Origin: Minisyncoccota bacterium
Lineage (GTDB): Bacteria > Patescibacteriota > Minisyncoccia > Phycocordibacterales > Phycocordibacteraceae
DNA: 21,422 bases
Direction: 5' to 3'
Assembly: GCA_028687085.1 (NCBI GenBank)
Contig: JAQUAU010000011.1
Location: 1-21,422, forward strand
Translations under genes and position numbers: made by a program
In this document: in pieces, positions 18,964 to 21,422 of the stretch
Layout of the letters: each line of letters starts with the position of its first letter
How positions within the stretch are numbered: position 1 is the stretch's first letter
Notes under the pieces: generated by a model
What the model was told of the DNA's origin: nothing
Databases searched by the model: none
What the model saw: only the letters and a program-made list of their open reading frames with translations

Positions 18964-19812
18964 CTAGCCCTTGCGCTTCTTGCCGACTTTGCGGCGGGAG
19001 ACGATGAAGACGTTTGAGTACTTCTTCGGTGTGCGAGTCTTCTGACCCTTGCCGGTGGGCTTGCCCCACTTGCTCTTCGCCCTGCGGAGACCGCGACCCT
19101 GCTTGCCTTCGCCACCGCCGTGCGGGTGGTCAACCGGGTTCATCGCCGTGCCGCGCACCGTCGGACGGATACCCATCCAGCGGCTGCGGCCGGCCTTACC
19201 GATGACGACGAGGTTGTACTCCTCGTTGCCCACTGCCCCGATAGAGGCCCACGAGAGGTCAGAAATCTTGCGAATCTCGGTCGAGGGGAGCTTGACCTGC
19301 GCATAGCCCGCGTCATGCGCGACCACCTCGGCATAGTTACCCGCCGAGCGGACGAGGGAGGCGCCCGCCAAGGGAGCAATCTCGATGTTATAGACAAAGG
19401 TGCCGACGGGGATCTTGCCAAGCGGGAGACGATTACCAGCGGTAAGCGGTGCGTTCTCAGAGACGATGAAGGTTGAGCCGACTCCCAACTCCTTGGGGAG
19501 GATAACGTAGCGCCGTGCGCCATCGCGATACAGGGCGAGGCCGATAAAGGCGCTGCGAAACGGATCGTATTCGACGGTCTCGATCTTGGCCGGGATGTTC
19601 TTCTTGTCGTATTTGAAATCGACGTCGCGCAAGCGTTTCTTGTGCCCGCCACCCTGGTGCCGGGTGGTGATGCGGCCGAAGCCGTTTCGGCCGCCCTGAT
19701 TGCTCCGCTTCTTGAGAAGCGGCTTGTGCGGCGCGTCGCCCGAAAGAAGCTCCTTGTAGGGGAGTGTCGTCATGTGGCGGCGGCTCTTGGATGTAGGCTT
19801 GTAGGTCTTCAT
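18964..19812 (-). CDS. rplB: Ribosomal protein L2
   Basis: The product has 282 residues from the ATG at 19812 (MKTYKPTSKSRRHMT); a TTG at 19821 would add three residues. Signatures: GRITTRHQGGGHKKRLRDVDF, and the peptidyl-transferase-region motif MNPVDHPHGGGEGKQGRG with the conserved His. L2 is essential for subunit joining and peptide bond formation. It is the last gene of the first transcription unit (rplC-rplD-rplW-rplB). Confidence 0.97.
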   Translation of the reverse strand: MKTYKPTSKSRRHMTTLPYKELLSGDAPHKPLLKKRSNQGGRNGFGRITTRHQGGGHKKRLRDVDFKYDKKNIPAKIETVEYDPFRSAFIGLALYRDGARRYVILPKELGVGSTFIVSENAPLTAGNRLPLGKIPVGTFVYNIEIAPLAGASLVRSAGNYAEVVAHDAGYAQVKLPSTEIRKISDLSWASIGAVGNEEYNLVVIGKAGRSRWMGIRPTVRGTAMNPVDHPHGGGEGKQGRGLRRAKSKWGKPTGKGQKTRTPKKYSNVFIVSRRKVGKKRKG

Positions 19813-19837
19813 AATTTTCAATTAATAATTTTCAATT
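19811..19837. repeat. 13-nt A/T-rich direct repeat before rplB
   Basis: ATAATTTTCAATT occurs at 19811-19823 and again at 19825-19837 (14-nt period), covering the rplW-rplB spacer up to the rplB start codon. It strongly enriches A/T just upstream of the start in the absence of a Shine-Dalgarno. Confidence 0.5.
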
Positions 19838-19846
19838 TTCATTGAA

Positions 19847-20221
19847 TCATGCAAACTGAATCGTTTCGCCTGCATTCAGGTAGACATAGGCCTTCCGTCT
19901 CGCGGCGCGCTGACCTATGCCGCGCTTGGTGCGCATCATCTTGCGCTTTGCGGGCAGGTTCACGATGCGAATCTTCCGAGGTTCGACATTGTAGATCTCC
20001 TTGATCGCGCTCGCGATAGCGGCCTTGGTCGCGCGCGTCGACACTGCGAAGGCGTAGACTCCCCTCTCGGTGGCCATAAGCGCCTTCTCAGAGAACCACG
20101 GTGCGCGGATAATCTCGTGTGCGACGCCATCTTTAGTCGGCGCAGTGCGCGCTCGGCGCTTCACCGCGACCTTCGCCTTCTTCTCCTTCTTTTCTGTCTT
20201 TTTTGTACCGAAGAGTGCCAT
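19847..20221 (-). CDS. rplW: Ribosomal protein L23
   Basis: The product has 124 residues, with a basic N-terminal extension of ~30 residues (KKTEKKEKKAKVAVKRRAR) before the conserved APWFSEKALMATERGVYAF core. The C-terminal part is EIYNVEPRKIRIVNLPAKRK...AYVYL. L23 sits at the tunnel exit and docks SRP, trigger factor and SecYEG. The gap to rplD is 6 nt (A/T-rich). Confidence 0.96.
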   Translation of the reverse strand: MALFGTKKTEKKEKKAKVAVKRRARTAPTKDGVAHEIIRAPWFSEKALMATERGVYAFAVSTRATKAAIASAIKEIYNVEPRKIRIVNLPAKRKMMRTKRGIGQRAARRKAYVYLNAGETIQFA

Positions 20222-20227
20222 AGTAAA

Positions 20228-20938
20228 TTATTTAGACTTCGCGCGAGCGAGAAGCACCTTAAAAGCCGCCTCAGGCTTCTCGATGATGAGATACTTGTGC
20301 GTCATCACGTCGACTGGATTGAGGTTGCGCAGCTCCTCGGTTGCTATGCTGCCGAAGTTGCTGAAGCTCTTGATGGTGTTCGTATCATATGCCGAGAGTG
20401 CGATGAGTGCGGCATTCTTCGACTTAGTCGCAAGCGTCGCGGCACCCGAGCCCTTTGCGAGCGCGGCGAGCGCCGTCTTCGCGAGCGCCGTCTTCGGCGC
20501 TACAAAGGAGAGCGAGTCGACGAGGATAATCTCGCCGTCCTTAGCCTTCTTCGAGAGCACTGAGAGCAGGGCGCCGACGCGCATCTTCTTGTTGATCTTC
20601 TCGCTGTAGTCGCGTTCGGAGCGCGGACCGAAGGTGATACCGCCGTGGCGCCAAATCGGCGAACGGGTCGAGCTGTGGCGCGCCTGGCCGGTGCCCTTCT
20701 GCTTCCACGGCTTCTTGCCGCCACCCGAGACCTCAGAACGATCCTTGGTGTGAGCGCGATTCTGGCGCAGGTTCGCCTGCATCGCGGTCGTAACCTGGTG
20801 CACGAGGTCGGTGCGCCATGGCTGACCGAAGATGCTCTCGGGCAGGGTGATGCTCCCGACATTTGTGCCGTCCATTCCGAAAATAGGCGCCTCAATCGGT
20901 ACGTATTCTTTCTTTGTCATTTTCTTTGCAGTAGTCAT
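20228..20938 (-). CDS. rplD: Ribosomal protein L4
   Basis: The product has 236 residues. The tunnel-lining loop is typical: RSEVSGGGKKPWKQKGTGQA followed by RHSSTRSPIWRHGGITFGPR. The C-terminal part ends NLNPVDVMTHKYLIIEKPEA. L4 also represses its operon in enterobacteria; nothing here shows this. The start at 20938 is 10 nt after the rplC stop; a second Met (20920) is possible. Confidence 0.96.
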   Translation of the reverse strand: MTTAKKMTKKEYVPIEAPIFGMDGTNVGSITLPESIFGQPWRTDLVHQVTTAMQANLRQNRAHTKDRSEVSGGGKKPWKQKGTGQARHSSTRSPIWRHGGITFGPRSERDYSEKINKKMRVGALLSVLSKKAKDGEIILVDSLSFVAPKTALAKTALAALAKGSGAATLATKSKNAALIALSAYDTNTIKSFSNFGSIATEELRNLNPVDVMTHKYLIIEKPEAAFKVLLARAKSK

Positions 20939-20948
20939 AGTATAAAAA

Positions 20949-21422
20949 TTATGCGGAGACTACTTCGAGCAGGGTGCCGCGGCGGCCGGGCACGGCGCCG
21001 CTGACGATAATCTCGCCAGCCTTAAGGTCGACCGCGAGGATTTTCAGATTCGAGACCGTCACGCGATCAGAACCCAGGCGACCGGCCATCTTCTTACCCT
21101 TCACGACGCGGCCGCCCGCGCGGCCGCCTGAGCCGCCGATCGAGCCTGGGGAGCGCTCGGTGTGCTTCTGTCCGTGGCTTCGGGGGCCCCCGTGGAAGCC
21201 GTGGCGCTTCACCACGCCGGCGAAACCCTTACCCTTGCTGATGCCCGACACTTCGACCACATCGCCAACAGCGAACACCGATGCATCAATCGTATTTCCG
21301 ACTGCTTGCTGCTCCTGCTCGCTGCCTCCTTCAGGCAATCTGAATTCTCTGATTGCCTGGAATCCCTTGCCCTTCGTGTGGCCCAAGACCGGCTTAGAGA
21401 TATTCTTCGTGCGGCGAACTCC
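20949..21422 (-). CDS. rplC: Ribosomal protein L3, N-terminus beyond window (partial)
   Basis: The frame enters from the right edge as GVRRTKNISKPVLGHTKGKG, which matches the internal L3 segment before the long loop, so the gene starts outside; 157 residues are visible. Signatures: GISKGKGFAGVVKRHGFHGG, VKGKKMAGRLGSDRVTVSNL and the ending GAVPGRRGTLLEVV. The glutamine that PrmB methylates in E. coli L3 (GSIGQNQTP) is replaced (GSIGGSGGR), so that modification cannot occur here. It is the first visible gene of the S10-type operon; rpsJ (S10), if present, lies outside. Confidence 0.96.
   Translation of the reverse strand, partial: GVRRTKNISKPVLGHTKGKGFQAIREFRLPEGGSEQEQQAVGNTIDASVFAVGDVVEVSGISKGKGFAGVVKRHGFHGGPRSHGQKHTERSPGSIGGSGGRAGGRVVKGKKMAGRLGSDRVTVSNLKILAVDLKAGEIIVSGAVPGRRGTLLEVVSA

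Noticed and set aside
1..21422. tRNA genes, rRNA genes or CRISPR arrays
   Set aside because: No cloverleaf with a TTCNANN T loop, no rRNA segments and no regularly spaced direct repeats were found on either strand by eye.

Overview
The window is a moderately GC-rich bacterial segment dominated by a long minus-strand ribosomal-protein cluster. The gene content and style point to Candidatus Patescibacteria (CPR), probably a Parcubacteria-type lineage. The grounds are: rpmD (L30) is missing between rpsE and rplO; genes are very compact with almost no Shine-Dalgarno sequences; adk and map directly follow secY; Ndk is enlarged; and there are small accessory membrane proteins (VKOR, DUF2127, a DUF4383-like fragment, a bactofilin-like surface protein). 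The lineage is inferred from gene content only.

Layout. Positions 1-1137 (minus) carry a short operon of a DUF4383-like mini membrane protein, a VKOR-family protein and a signal-peptide-bearing bactofilin-like repeat protein cut by the window edge. Positions 1246-4428 hold a DedA-family protein (+), a DUF2127 membrane protein (-), an FMN reductase (-), a secreted phospholipase D-like protein with an OB-fold tail (+) and a PemK/MazF-like toxin (+). After a terminator comes an unknown gene at 4639-5157, the only one with a textbook -35/-10 promoter and a strong Shine-Dalgarno, with operator-like inverted repeats around its promoter. Positions 5262-6406 are the infC-rpmI-rplT operon. Then come an RBBP9-type serine hydrolase (+) and, tail to tail, a beta-CASP metallo-beta-lactamase ribonuclease (-).

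Positions 8477-8653 (minus) look like an undescribed non-coding RNA of about 177 nt. It has a -10 element, a closing helix that joins the predicted 5' end to the base of the terminator, and a strong palindromic terminator. Positions 8698-9303 are ndk. A 367-nt stretch with no convincing gene but several hairpins follows (9304-9670). From 9671 to the right edge the minus strand carries map, adk, secY, then (reading right to left from the edge) L3-L4-L23-L2, a terminator plus a new promoter, then S19-L22-S3-L16-L29-S17-L14-L24-L5-S14-S8-L6-L18-S5-L15-SecY, another terminator, Adk and Map. These genes make the ribosome, the Sec channel and the first N-terminal processing enzyme.

Three signals deserve most attention: (1) the ncRNA; (2) a family of tandem two-hairpin palindromic elements found twice inside the rpsE N-terminal extension, once inside rpmC and once between rpsN and rpsH; (3) a recurring architecture in which a -10 hexamer (often TGn-extended) sits 5-7 nt before the start codon, predicting leaderless mRNAs for most monocistronic genes here.
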